Translations under genes and position numbers: made by a program
Assembly (NCBI RefSeq): GCF_001905595.1
Contig: NZ_LIXI01000002.1
Span: 62,001 to 126,000 of the forward strand
Source: Streptomyces sp. CB00316
Lineage (GTDB): Bacteria; Actinomycetota; Actinomycetes; Streptomycetales; Streptomycetaceae
Direction of reading: 5' to 3'
Length of the DNA stretch: 64,000 nt
Notes under the pieces: model-generated
Databases searched by the model: none
Seen by the model: the letters and a program-made list of their open reading frames with translations, nothing else
Told to the model about the DNA's origin: nothing
Shown: positions 1 through 8,502 of the stretch, one piece after another
Layout: every line of letters starts with the position of its first letter
How positions within the stretch are numbered: position 1 is the stretch's first letter

Positions 1-66
1 AGCGACTCGCCCGGTGGTGGGGTGTTGCGCCGCCCTTCGGGTGGGGGTCCTTCAAAGGAGCGGGGC

Positions 67-1542
67 TCAGCCGCCCGGTCCGGCGAGGGCGGCGGCCAGT
101 GCGTCGAGGGCGGATTCGGCCGCGGACGGCGATGTGGAGCCGGAGGCGAGGAAGGCGAAGGCGAGCAGTCGGCCCTGCGGGTCGACGACGGTTCCGGCGA
201 GGGAGTTGACGCCGGTGAGGGTACCGGTCTTGGCGCGGATCAGGCCGCTCGCGCCGGTGTCGTCCCGGTAGCGGGTACTGAGAGTGCCGTTGAAGCCGGC
301 GACAGGGAGGCCGGTGAGGACGGGGCGCAGTCCGGGCCGCTCCGGATCGGCGGCGCGGGCGAGGAGCGCGGTGAGGAGGGCGGGGGTGACCCGGCCCTCA
401 CGATCGAGTCCACTGCCGTCCGCGAGGCGGGCTCCGGCGGTGGGTACGTCGAGCTTCCTGAGTTCGGCGGTGACGGCTCGGCGGGCGCCCGCGAAGTCGG
501 CGCTCTCACCCTTGGCGATGGCGGTCTGCCGGGCGAGGGCCTCGGCGATGTCGTTGTCGCTGTTGGTGAGGGCGCGCTCGACGAGAGCGGAGAGCGGGGC
601 GGAGTGGTGGGTGGCGACGGTACGGGCCGTGTCGGCCGCCCGGGCCGCGTGGGGGGCGCCGGAGACCTCGACGCCCGCCTTCTTCAGCTCGGCGGCGAAG
701 GCGCGGGCCGCGTCGCCCGCAGGGTCGTCGGTACGCGGGGCGTGGCCGTGATCCGTGCCGTTGAGGCGGCCCTCGTCGACCATCAGGGCGGTGACGGGGG
801 CGATGTTGGGGTTCTTGCCGATGGGGTGGCGTTCGGGTCCGGTGTAGCGGGAGGTGTCGTAGGCGAGCCGTACGGAGTTCTCGCCCTCGCGCAGGGCCGT
901 GGCGGCCTCGGTGGCCATCGAGCGCAGGGCGGCCTTGCTCAGGGTGGGGTCGCCGCCGCCGACGAGGGTGAGGGTGCGGTGGTCCTCGGAGACCCGGACG
1001 GTGGTGGCGATGCGGTGGTCGGGGCCGAGGGCGGAAAGCGCCGCGGTGGTGGTGGCGATCTTGACGGTGGAGGCCGGGGTCATCGGGGTGGCGGCGCCAC
1101 GCCCGTACAGCTGCTCGCCGGTGGCGGTGTCGATGACGGAGGCGGCGACCTGGGTGCCCAGGGCGGGTGCGCCGATGAGCGGGGCGAGGGCGGTGCGCAG
1201 ACCCGCGGGGTCCTGGGGGGCGGAACGGGTGACCGCGGTGTCGAGCGCGCCGAGGACGGCGGGGGCGCTGGGGGCCGGTTCCGGGGCGCCGGGGAGCCTG
1301 CGGCCGTGATGTGCGCCACCTGTACGGTCCGCGGCGGCTGCGAGCTGCCGCTCGGCCTTACGCTGACCGTTGTCCCAGGGACCGGCGGCGAGGACGGCGC
1401 CGGTGGCCACGACCAGGCCGAGCACGGCGGAGCCTGCGACGACCTGCCAGGTGTTGGACCCGTTGCGCTTGCTCTTCAGGTTCTTGATCCGGCCCCAGGG
1501 GTCCGACGGGCGGTTCGACGGTTCTTCCACCGGCTCGGCCAC
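67..1542 (-). CDS. D-alanyl-D-alanine carboxypeptidase (PBP4/DacB family)
   Basis: Penicillin-binding serine peptidase of the PBP4 class, which trims or cleaves D-Ala-D-Ala peptides of peptidoglycan outside the membrane. The three hallmark motifs are present in order: STVK (catalytic Ser about residue 158), SDN (about 328) and KTGT (about 438). A single membrane anchor sits at about residues 32-54, after a charged cytoplasmic N-terminus. The GTG at 1542 is chosen because an AAAGGGG ribosome site precedes it by 10 nt; a GTG at 1587 is an in-frame alternative that would add 15 residues. It is divergent from the pyrophosphatase gene, an arrangement I recall from other Streptomyces. Family assignment is firm; whether it acts as carboxypeptidase or endopeptidase is not resolved. 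Confidence 0.93.
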   Translation of the reverse strand: MAEPVEEPSNRPSDPWGRIKNLKSKRNGSNTWQVVAGSAVLGLVVATGAVLAAGPWDNGQRKAERQLAAAADRTGGAHHGRRLPGAPEPAPSAPAVLGALDTAVTRSAPQDPAGLRTALAPLIGAPALGTQVAASVIDTATGEQLYGRGAATPMTPASTVKIATTTAALSALGPDHRIATTVRVSEDHRTLTLVGGGDPTLSKAALRSMATEAATALREGENSVRLAYDTSRYTGPERHPIGKNPNIAPVTALMVDEGRLNGTDHGHAPRTDDPAGDAARAFAAELKKAGVEVSGAPHAARAADTARTVATHHSAPLSALVERALTNSDNDIAEALARQTAIAKGESADFAGARRAVTAELRKLDVPTAGARLADGSGLDREGRVTPALLTALLARAADPERPGLRPVLTGLPVAGFNGTLSTRYRDDTGASGLIRAKTGTLTGVNSLAGTVVDPQGRLLAFAFLASGSTSPSAAESALDALAAALAGPGG

Positions 1543-1628
1543 CGTTGACCAGCCCCTTTCGCGAGCACTCTTCTGCGTGGGGGACACTTAACCACCAGTC
1601 GTATGTGTTGATCATGGAGGAGCCACCC

Positions 1629-2123
1629 GTGGAGTTCGACGTCACCATCGAGATCCCGAAGGGTTCGCGGAACAAGTACGAGGTGGACCACGAGACCGGT
1701 CGGATCCGCCTGGACCGTCGACTCTTCACCTCGACCAGTTACCCGGCCGACTACGGCTTCGTCGAGAACACCCTCGGCGAGGACGGCGACCCGCTGGACG
1801 CGCTGGTCATCCTGGACGAGCCGACCTTCCCCGGCTGCCTCATCAAGTGCCGCGCCATCGGCATGTTCCGGATGACGGACGAGGCCGGCGGCGACGACAA
1901 GCTGCTGTGCGTCCCGGCCTCGGACCCGCGGGTGGAGCACCTGCGCGACATCCACCACGTGTCGGAGTTCGACCGCCTGGAGATCCAGCACTTCTTCGAG
2001 GTCTACAAGGACCTGGAGCCGGGCAAGTCCGTCGAGGGCGCCGACTGGGTCGGCCGTACCGAGGCGGAGGCCGAGATCGAGGCCTCGTACAAGCGTCTTG
2101 AGGCGCAGGGCGGCAAGCACTGA
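1629..2123 (+). CDS. ppa: Inorganic pyrophosphatase, family I
   Basis: Soluble cytoplasmic pyrophosphatase (164 aa) that hydrolyses pyrophosphate and so drives biosynthetic reactions forward. The family core is visible: [16 protein letters not shown] at the start, then [20 protein letters not shown] containing the metal-binding acidic cluster. The length matches the bacterial hexameric type. An upstream ATG in the same frame exists, but the GTG at 1629 is preferred: GGAGG lies 6-10 nt upstream and the protein family begins with exactly this sequence. A strong hairpin terminator follows the stop codon. Confidence 0.96.
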   Translation: MEFDVTIEIPKGSRNKYEVDHETGRIRLDRRLFTSTSYPADYGFVENTLGEDGDPLDALVILDEPTFPGCLIKCRAIGMFRMTDEAGGDDKLLCVPASDPRVEHLRDIHHVSEFDRLEIQHFFEVYKDLEPGKSVEGADWVGRTEAEAEIEASYKRLEAQGGKH

Positions 2124-2166
2124 CGTACCTCTTCCGGTTCCGTTTGTGAGCCGGACGGCCGTACGC

Positions 2167-2203
2167 GAACGGGCGGCACACCTTCCGGATGTGCCGCCCG
2201 TTC
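2167..2203 (+). terminator. Hairpin terminator after ppa
   Basis: A perfect 14-bp stem (GAACGGGCGGCACA with its complement) and a 9-nt loop starts 44 nt after the pyrophosphatase stop. No long T tract follows, as is common in Streptomyces. Confidence 0.75.
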
Positions 2204-2299
2204 CGCTGTGCGCATCGCCCCGTCATGCGGCGGTCATGTCGGTGGCCATACTGGGCACACGTGCGCCCGGAAGGTGTAGCCGAGGAGGAACGAGGTCGA

Positions 2300-4003
2300 G
2301 TGGTGGCGGAATCGGGCGGTCCTGAGGACCAGAAGCCCCAGTCCGACGAGGCACGGAGCGCTTTCGCCCCGCCTGCCGGGACGAGTCACCCGGCGTCGCC
2401 GCCCGAGGAGGACCACCCGACGTCGGAGTTCGCGATCCCGACCGGGGTGCACCCCGAGGCGAGCGGTCCGGGCGGTTCCGGCGGCGGTTCCACCGGCGGC
2501 CCGAACTCGGACACGCTGAGTTCCGCTTTCACCCCGCCGAGCACGTACAACGCCCAGCAGGCGCCCCCCGCGTTCACCCCGGCGCAGGGCATTCCGATGG
2601 TCAGGCTGACCAAGGAGGCGCCCTGGCAGGACCGGATGCGCACGATGCTCCGGATGCCGGTGACCGAGCGTCCGGCCCCGGAGACCGTCCAGCGCACCGA
2701 CGACGACACGGGGCCTGCCGTACCGCGTGTGCTCGACCTGACGCTGCGTATCGGGGAGTTGCTGCTGGCGGGCGGCGAGGGCGCCGAGGACGTCGAGGCG
2801 GCGATGTTCGCGGTGACCCGGTCGTACGGCCTGGACCGCAGCGAGCCGACGGTCACCTTCACGCTGCTGTCCATCTCGCACCAGCCCTCGCTGGTCGACG
2901 ACCCGGTGACGGCGAGCCGTACCGTACGCCGCCGGGGCACCGACTACACCCGGCTGGCGGCGGTCTTCCGGCTGGTCGACGACATCACCAGCGAGGACGC
3001 CGACGTCTCCCTGGAGGAGGCCTACCGACGCCTCGCGGAGATCCGGCGTAACCGGCACCCGTACCCGGGCTGGGTGCTGACGGCGGCTGCCGGGCTGCTG
3101 GCCGGCTCGGCCTCCGTGCTGGTCGGCGGCGGGGTGCTGGTCTTCATCGTGGCGGCGGCGGGCGCGATGCTCGGCGACCGGCTGGCGTGGCTGTGCGCCG
3201 GGCGCGGGCTGCCGGAGTTCTACCAGTTCACGGTGGCCGCGATGCCGCCCGCCGCGATGGGGGTGGCGCTGACGCTGACCCACTCGACGGACATCCGCCC
3301 GTCCGCGGTGATCACCGGTGGGCTGTTCGCGCTGCTGCCGGGGCGGGCGCTGGTGGCCGGGGTGCAGGACGGGCTGACCGGCTACTACATCACCGCCTCC
3401 GCCCGCCTGCTGGAGGTCATGTACTTCTTCATCGGCATCGTCGCGGGCGTGCTGATCGTGCTGTACCTGGGCGTGCAGCTGGGGGCGGCGCTCAACCCCG
3501 AGGCGCAGTTCGTGCCCAACGACCGGCCGGTACTCCAGATCCTGGCGTCGATGGCGCTGAGCCTGGCCTTCGCGGTGCTGCTCCAGCAGGAGCGCTCGAC
3601 CGTGCTGGCGGTCACCCTGAACGGCGGTGTCGCCTGGATCATCTTCGCGGCGATGGCCCGGACCGGGGGCATCTCGCCGGTCGCGGCGACGGCGGTGGCG
3701 GCCGGTCTGGTGGGCCTGTTCGGCCAGCTGTTCTCGCGTTACCGGTTCACCTCCTCGCTGCCGTACATCACGGCCGCGATCGGACCGCTGCTGCCCGGTT
3801 CGGCAACGTACTTCGGTCTGCTGGGCGTGGCGCAGAACGACGTGACCCAAGGGCTGACCTCGCTGTCGACGGCGGTCGCGACGGCGCTGGCCATCGCGAT
3901 CGGGGTGAATCTGGGGAGCGAGATCTCACGGCTGTTCATGGGGGTACCGGGCGCGGTCGGCGGGGCGAGCCGCCGGGCTGCGAAGCGGACCAGGGGGTTC
4001 TGA
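2300..4003 (+). CDS. Threonine/serine exporter family protein (ThrE-like)
   Basis: Polytopic inner-membrane protein with the two halves of the ThrE family: a cytoplasmic domain (about residues 150-285; GELLLAGGEGAEDVEAAM resembles the family's start) followed by about ten hydrophobic segments to the C-terminus. Relatives in Corynebacterium export threonine and serine; the substrate here is inferred only. The first about 130 residues are a Pro/Gly/Ser-rich extension predicted to be disordered. The start is taken at the GTG at 2300, close behind a GAGGAACGAGG ribosome site; GTG 2303 is equally possible. Single-gene unit between the ppa terminator and the DUF368 gene. Confidence 0.85.
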   Translation: MVAESGGPEDQKPQSDEARSAFAPPAGTSHPASPPEEDHPTSEFAIPTGVHPEASGPGGSGGGSTGGPNSDTLSSAFTPPSTYNAQQAPPAFTPAQGIPMVRLTKEAPWQDRMRTMLRMPVTERPAPETVQRTDDDTGPAVPRVLDLTLRIGELLLAGGEGAEDVEAAMFAVTRSYGLDRSEPTVTFTLLSISHQPSLVDDPVTASRTVRRRGTDYTRLAAVFRLVDDITSEDADVSLEEAYRRLAEIRRNRHPYPGWVLTAAAGLLAGSASVLVGGGVLVFIVAAAGAMLGDRLAWLCAGRGLPEFYQFTVAAMPPAAMGVALTLTHSTDIRPSAVITGGLFALLPGRALVAGVQDGLTGYYITASARLLEVMYFFIGIVAGVLIVLYLGVQLGAALNPEAQFVPNDRPVLQILASMALSLAFAVLLQQERSTVLAVTLNGGVAWIIFAAMARTGGISPVAATAVAAGLVGLFGQLFSRYRFTSSLPYITAAIGPLLPGSATYFGLLGVAQNDVTQGLTSLSTAVATALAIAIGVNLGSEISRLFMGVPGAVGGASRRAAKRTRGF

Positions 4004-4144
4004 GGGGCCGCGGGCCCACCCGTTCCGCCTACGGGCCCCTCCCTTGCGGGGCCGCCACTACGTGACGCCTAAGATGGTCGTCTGCTCCCCTCAACGGCCG
4101 AACGCCGAACCACGGCCGAGAGCCGACAGCCGAAACAGGAGATC

Positions 4145-5110
4145 ATGGCGAAGCCAGCCGGTCACCACGTCTTCAACGCCTTCCGCGGCGCTCTCATCGG
4201 TACCGCGGAGGCCGTGCCCGGCGTCAGCGGCGGCACTGTCGCCCTGATCACCGGGGTGTACGAGAAGCTGATCGACGGCGCCGGGCACATCACCAGCGCG
4301 CTGCGGACGGGCGCGTCCGACCTGCCCCGCGGCCGCGGGACCGCGCGCGCCAGAGCTGAGCTGAGGAGTGTCGACTGGACGGTCCTGCTTCCGCTCCTGG
4401 CGGGCATGGCGGTGGCCCTGGTGCTCGCGGCCAAGCTGATCGCGCCGCTGGTCGAGGAGCACCCCCAGTTCGCCTACGCCTTGTTCTTCGGACTGGTTCT
4501 GGCCTCTCTGTGGGTGCCGTACTCAGGCTCGGGAAAGCGCTGGACCGTCGGGAACTACGTGCTCTGCGTGGTCGTCGCGGTGGGCGCCTTCACCCTGACG
4601 GGGCTGCCGCCCGGCGAGATGCCGACCCACCCCGTGGTGGTCGCACTGGCCGGCTCGATCGCGATCTGCGCGCTGGTGCTTCCCGGTATCTCCGGCTCGT
4701 TCCTGCTGCTGACCATGGGCCTGTACGAGCCGACGATCGAAGCCGTCAACGAGCGTGACTTCGGCTATCTCGCAGCCTTCGCGCTGGGTTGCGCGGGAGG
4801 GCTCGCGCTCTTTGTCAAGCTGCTGAAGTGGCTGCTGGAGAACTACCACCACATGACGCTGGTCGTGATGACCGGTCTGATGGCTGGTTCACTGCGCGCA
4901 CTGTGGCCCTGGCAGGACGACGACCGCGGGCTGCTCGCCCCCAGCGGCTCGGTAGGCCTGACCTGTGCTCTGTTCGCGCTCGGTGCCGCCGTGGTGATCG
5001 CTGTTCTGGTGGTGGAGCACCGGGCGCAGGGCAAGAAGGCGGAGCCCACGGCCGCCGAACCGAAGCGTGGCCGGCACGCGCGCGTCCCCTCAGGCTCCAG
5101 GCGGGGCTGA
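4145..5110 (+). CDS. DUF368 membrane protein, candidate polyprenyl-phosphate transporter (PopT-like)
   Basis: Integral membrane protein of 321 aa. The N-terminal signature EAVPGVSGGTVALITGVYE (about residues 19-37) and its internal echo LPGISGSFLLLTMGLYEP mark the DUF368 family, with the two copies forming an inverted repeat. Members of this family were shown in other bacteria to recycle undecaprenyl phosphate, the carrier lipid for cell-wall and teichoic-acid synthesis, back across the membrane. The ATG at 4145 follows CAGGAGATC. The gene is convergent with a DedA gene, whose family has been assigned the same job. The C-terminal 25 residues are basic and cytoplasmic. Confidence 0.88.
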   Translation: MAKPAGHHVFNAFRGALIGTAEAVPGVSGGTVALITGVYEKLIDGAGHITSALRTGASDLPRGRGTARARAELRSVDWTVLLPLLAGMAVALVLAAKLIAPLVEEHPQFAYALFFGLVLASLWVPYSGSGKRWTVGNYVLCVVVAVGAFTLTGLPPGEMPTHPVVVALAGSIAICALVLPGISGSFLLLTMGLYEPTIEAVNERDFGYLAAFALGCAGGLALFVKLLKWLLENYHHMTLVVMTGLMAGSLRALWPWQDDDRGLLAPSGSVGLTCALFALGAAVVIAVLVVEHRAQGKKAEPTAAEPKRGRHARVPSGSRRG

Positions 5111-5142
5111 GCCCGGCCTGCCGAGCCCCTGGGGCAGGGCAC

Positions 5143-5814
5143 TCACCGGTCGCCCCCGACGGGGTCGGCCGGCGCCTCGACCGCGGCGGCCTTCCTGCTC
5201 TGGCTGCGGGCCCTCACGACCTCGATCACGATCGGCACCACCGAGATCAGCACGATCAGGATGAGGATCATCTCGATGTGCTCGTGCACGAAGTCGATCT
5301 TGCCGAGCAGCGCGCCGAGCACGGTGACGCCTACGCCCCAGAGCAGCGCACCGACGATGTTGTACGTGATGAAGGAGCGGTAGTTCATCCGGCTGACGCC
5401 CGCGATGATCGGCGTGAACGTCCGCACGATGGGCACGAACCGCGCCAGGACCAGCGACTTCGGGCCGTGCTTCTCGAAGAATTCGTGGGCCTTCTCGACG
5501 TTCTCCTGCTTGAAGAGGCGGGAGTCCGGGCGCTTGAAGAGGGCCGGGCCGACCTTGCGGCCGAAGAGATAGCCCACCTGGTCGCCGACGATCGCGGCGA
5601 CGGCGATCAGCGTGCAGACGAGCCAGAGCGGGTACTTCAGCTGTCCCGTGGTCACCAGCAGCCCTGTGGTGAACAGCAGCGAGTCGCCGGGCAGGAAGAA
5701 GCCGATCAGGAGTCCGGACTCGGCGAAGACGATGAGAAGCAGGCCGGGCAGGCCGAACGTGTTGAGCAGATAGTCCGGGTCCAGCCAGCTCGGTCCGAGG
5801 GCAAGAATATTCAA
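5143..5814 (-). CDS. DedA family membrane protein
   Basis: DedA/VTT-superfamily protein of 223 aa with the diagnostic segments FAESGLLIGFFLPGDSLLF (about residues 32-50) and RFVPIVRTFTPIIAGVSRM, which form the re-entrant membrane core with essential acidic and arginine residues. DedA relatives translocate undecaprenyl phosphate or other phospholipids and affect membrane potential and peptide resistance. The TTG at 5814 is chosen because GGAGCC precedes it and the protein then begins MNILALGPSW, a usual DedA start. The C-terminal tail is basic and cytoplasmic. It converges on the DUF368 gene with 32 nt between stops. Confidence 0.9.
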   Translation of the reverse strand: MNILALGPSWLDPDYLLNTFGLPGLLLIVFAESGLLIGFFLPGDSLLFTTGLLVTTGQLKYPLWLVCTLIAVAAIVGDQVGYLFGRKVGPALFKRPDSRLFKQENVEKAHEFFEKHGPKSLVLARFVPIVRTFTPIIAGVSRMNYRSFITYNIVGALLWGVGVTVLGALLGKIDFVHEHIEMILILIVLISVVPIVIEVVRARSQSRKAAAVEAPADPVGGDR

Positions 5815-5965
5815 AGCTCTGGGCTCCAGGATGATGTGTGCGGTGGCGACAGCGTAGCGACAGACGCTAACGACGCCAGGTGAGCGCCCTTGGTTCCGGT
5901 GGCGCACAGTGGTGATGCGCATCTCGTGGAGCGGGCCGAAGCTGATCCTAGGAGGTGCCACAGAC

Positions 5966-6331
5966 ATGGGCATTGAGGATTTCGGCGGCGGGCAGACCGC
6001 ACAGGCGGACGTGCTGGTCGTCACCACCAATGACGTGCCGGGCTATCAGGTGACCCAGGTCATCGGTGAGGTCTTCGGGCTGACCGTACGGTCGCGCCAC
6101 CTCGGCAGCCAGATCGGCGCCGGGCTGAAGTCGATGATCGGCGGTGAGCTGAAGGGGCTGACCAAGACCCTGGTCGAGACGCGTAACCAGGCGATGGAGC
6201 GGCTGGTGGAGCAGGCCCGGGCGCGGGGTGCCAACGCGGTCCTGATGATGCGGTTCGACGTGTCGGAGGCGGCGGACGTGGGGACGGAGGTCTGCGCGTA
6301 CGGGACGGCGGCGGTGATCAGCAAGGGGTGA
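5966..6331 (+). CDS. YbjQ family protein (heavy-metal-binding-like)
   Basis: Small cytoplasmic protein of 121 aa belonging to the YbjQ (UPF0145) family of homo-oligomeric proteins with no settled function. Family features are the N-terminal VVTTNDVPGYQVTQVIGEVFG and the later ARGANAVLMMRFDV segment. The ATG at 5966 has an optimal AGGAGGTG ribosome site 7 nt upstream; upstream in-frame codons are ignored for that reason. It is transcribed away from the DedA gene, the two sharing about 150 bp of upstream DNA. Confidence 0.88.
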   Translation: MGIEDFGGGQTAQADVLVVTTNDVPGYQVTQVIGEVFGLTVRSRHLGSQIGAGLKSMIGGELKGLTKTLVETRNQAMERLVEQARARGANAVLMMRFDVSEAADVGTEVCAYGTAAVISKG

Positions 6332-6427
6332 CGCGGAAGGGGCGCGGTTTTGCCGGAGCCCGAAGGAGAGGCATGGTTCCACCCGAGCCCGAATAGGGGC
6401 GGTTTGGCCGTTTGGTCGCCCTAAGGT

Positions 6428-7720
6428 GTGCCGGTGGCCCCTGAATCCCCCGCGCCTGCGCACCCCCACCCCCCGGCCGCCCCTGCCCGGCGGCTTCTAC
6501 CGCTCGCTCTGCCCGCACTCGTCGTCGGCGTGGTCTGCGCGCTGGTCCTGCTCGGGGTCAGCCTCCTGGCGGAGCAACTCCAGGACGTGCTCTGGGAGAC
6601 CCTGCCCGACGCGATCGGCGTGGGGCGGTTCTCCTCGCTCTGGATGATCGTCATGCTCACCGCGACCGGCCTCGCGGTGGGCCTGGTCCTGCGTGCGGTG
6701 CCCGGTCACGGCGGACCCGACCCGGCCACCACCGGGCTGGTGGACGCCCCGATGCGGCCGGGCGTCGTCCCCGGACTGCTCCTGGTGACCACCCTGGCGC
6801 TGGCGGGCGGGGTGAGTCTCGGGCCGGAGAACCCGATCACCGCGGCCAACATCGCCCTCGCCTACTGGCTGGGCCGGCGGGCCGCGCCGGGCGCGCCGGT
6901 CGAGCTCTGGGTGGCGCTCGCCGCCGCCGGGACGATCGGCGCCCTCTTCGGCACCCCGATCGCCGCCGCGCTGATCCTCTCCGAGACGCTGGCCTCGCAG
7001 CCGGGGCCCGGGGCGTTCTGGGACCGGCTGTTCGCCCCGCTCGCGGCCGGTACGGCGGGGGCGCTGACCATGTCGCTGATCGCGGAGCCCGGCTTCGACC
7101 TCTCGCTCCCCTCGTACGCCGGACCGCACTGGGGCGACCTGCTCTCCGCCCTCCTGATCGCCTCGGCGGGTGCGCTCCTCGGCATGGTGGCGGTGTACGC
7201 GTTCCCGGTGGCGCACCGGGCCTTCCGCGCGCTGCGGTACCCGGTGCTCGCGCTGACCGCAGGCGGGCTGGCACTGGGGCTGCTCGGGGCGCTGGGCGGC
7301 CATCTGACCCTCTTCAAGGGGCTGGAGGAGGTGAAGGAGATCGCCGAGGACCCGGACGGCTGGTCGGCCGGGGAGTTCGCGGTGATGGCGGTGGTGAAGA
7401 TGGCCGCCCTGGTGATCGCGGCGACGTGCGGCTTCCGGGGCGGGCGGATCTTCCCAGCGGTCTTCGCGGGGGCGGCGCTCGGCCTCTGCGCCCACGCCCT
7501 GGTCGACGCCGTGCCGCCGGCGCTCGCGGTCTCCTGCGCGGTGCTGGGCGTACTGCTCGCCGTCACCCGGCAGGGGTGGGTGAGCCTGTTCACGGCGGCG
7601 GTGCTGGTCAGCGACGCGTCCGTACTGCCGCTGCTGTGCGCCGCCACCCTGCCCGCCTGGCTGCTGGTGACCGGGCGCGTGCAGATGCAGCTGGACGGGG
7701 AGGGCAAGGCGCTGCGGTGA
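6428..7720 (+). CDS. ClC-type ion channel/transporter
   Basis: Polytopic membrane protein of 430 aa with about ten hydrophobic segments. The motif SLGPENPIT (about residue 137) corresponds to the selectivity-filter GxExP of chloride channels, and CGFRGGRIFPAVFAGAALG (about 334-352) to the second ClC pore motif. The gating glutamate of the first motif is present. Whether it is a channel or a proton-coupled exchanger, and whether it carries chloride or fluoride, cannot be told from sequence. A second GTG at 6434 is an alternative start. Monocistronic. Confidence 0.82.
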   Translation: MPVAPESPAPAHPHPPAAPARRLLPLALPALVVGVVCALVLLGVSLLAEQLQDVLWETLPDAIGVGRFSSLWMIVMLTATGLAVGLVLRAVPGHGGPDPATTGLVDAPMRPGVVPGLLLVTTLALAGGVSLGPENPITAANIALAYWLGRRAAPGAPVELWVALAAAGTIGALFGTPIAAALILSETLASQPGPGAFWDRLFAPLAAGTAGALTMSLIAEPGFDLSLPSYAGPHWGDLLSALLIASAGALLGMVAVYAFPVAHRAFRALRYPVLALTAGGLALGLLGALGGHLTLFKGLEEVKEIAEDPDGWSAGEFAVMAVVKMAALVIAATCGFRGGRIFPAVFAGAALGLCAHALVDAVPPALAVSCAVLGVLLAVTRQGWVSLFTAAVLVSDASVLPLLCAATLPAWLLVTGRVQMQLDGEGKALR

Positions 7721-7750
7721 GGCGGGGCCGCAGGCCTACGGGACGGGGGT

Positions 7751-7766
7751 ACCCGGCGCGCCGGGT
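7751..7766. terminator. Short GC palindrome after the ClC gene
   Basis: ACCCGGCGCGCCGGGT is a perfect 16-bp palindrome 31 nt after the ClC stop. It may end that transcript, although it has no loop spacer and no T tract; it could instead be an operator for the gene that follows. Confidence 0.3.
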
Positions 7767-7854
7767 GCGGCGGAGATCCGTATGGTCAGCTTCATACCGC
7801 TATGCACCGCTATACACCGGTTCACCCTGATACTGTCCCGACGGAGGTCCCCGC

Positions 7855-8454
7855 ATGTCCACGCCCGTCAACGTCGCCGTCGTCTACTACTCGTCCACCG
7901 GCACGATCACCACCATCGCCCGGGCCGCCGCCGAGGACGCGAAGCGGGCCGGGGCGCAGGTGCGGCTGCGCCGGGCGGCCGAACTCGCCCCGCAGTCCGC
8001 CATCGGCTCCAACCTGTGCCGTGATGTCCCCGTACCGGGTCGGCGAACCGAAGATCACCGCGTCCGCCCACACCATGTCGTCCGGCGAGACCTCCGGGAT
8101 GGAGGCGGGTCGCCTCGATGTTGGCGGCCCACGCCGGGCGGGCTCTGGCAGTCCGGGCAGTCGGCCGACAAGGTCTACAGCGGCTTCACCGCCAGCTCCA
8201 CCGCCCACGGCGGCCAGGAGTCCACGCTGCTCGCGCTCTACAACACGATCCACCACTTCGGCGGCATCCTCGTCGCCCCCGGGCACACCGCCCGTCGAAG
8301 TTCGTCGACGGCAACCCGTACGGCACCTCGCACGTGTCCGGGCAGGGCGACATCCCCGTCGGCGAGGTGACACTCACCGCCGCCCGCGTGCAGGCCGAGC
8401 GCGTCGTGAAGTTCACCCGGGCGCTGAAGGCCGGGCTCGCCACCGAGAGCTTGA
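7855..8454 (+). pseudogene. wrbA: wrbA-like NAD(P)H:quinone oxidoreductase, broken by an internal inversion and frameshifts
   Basis: The beginning (VNVAVVYYSSTGTITTIA, the FMN-binding start of WrbA, to about 8013) and the end (SADKVYSGFTASSTAHGG, then FVDGNPYGTSHVSGQG) are in plus-strand frames. The middle is not. The expected central piece (PAWAANIEATR, then IPEVSPDDMVWADAVIFGSP and TRYGDITAQ) is encoded on the minus strand between about 8137 and 8014. A 124-bp segment has therefore been flipped in place, and about eight codons normally following it (around the LKQFIDTL position) are missing. A further one-base deletion near 8290 shifts the 3' part. A good GGAGGT ribosome site still precedes the ATG, so a 5' fragment may be translated. 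WrbA normally reduces quinones by two electrons. Confidence 0.88.
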
Positions 8455-8502
8455 GAGACCCCAGAGCCCCAGAAGCCGAGAGCCGAGGAAGAGGACTCCC
8501 CC

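Noticed and set aside
22..1548. 508-residue plus-strand frame opposite the carboxypeptidase gene
   Set aside because: Composition is Gly/Ala/Asp-rich nonsense, and the opposite strand has intact penicillin-binding motifs.
8005..8150. Site-specific invertible switch in wrbA
   Set aside because: No inverted repeats of useful length flank the flipped segment and no recombinase gene is nearby; sequence loss at one edge argues for a one-time rearrangement.
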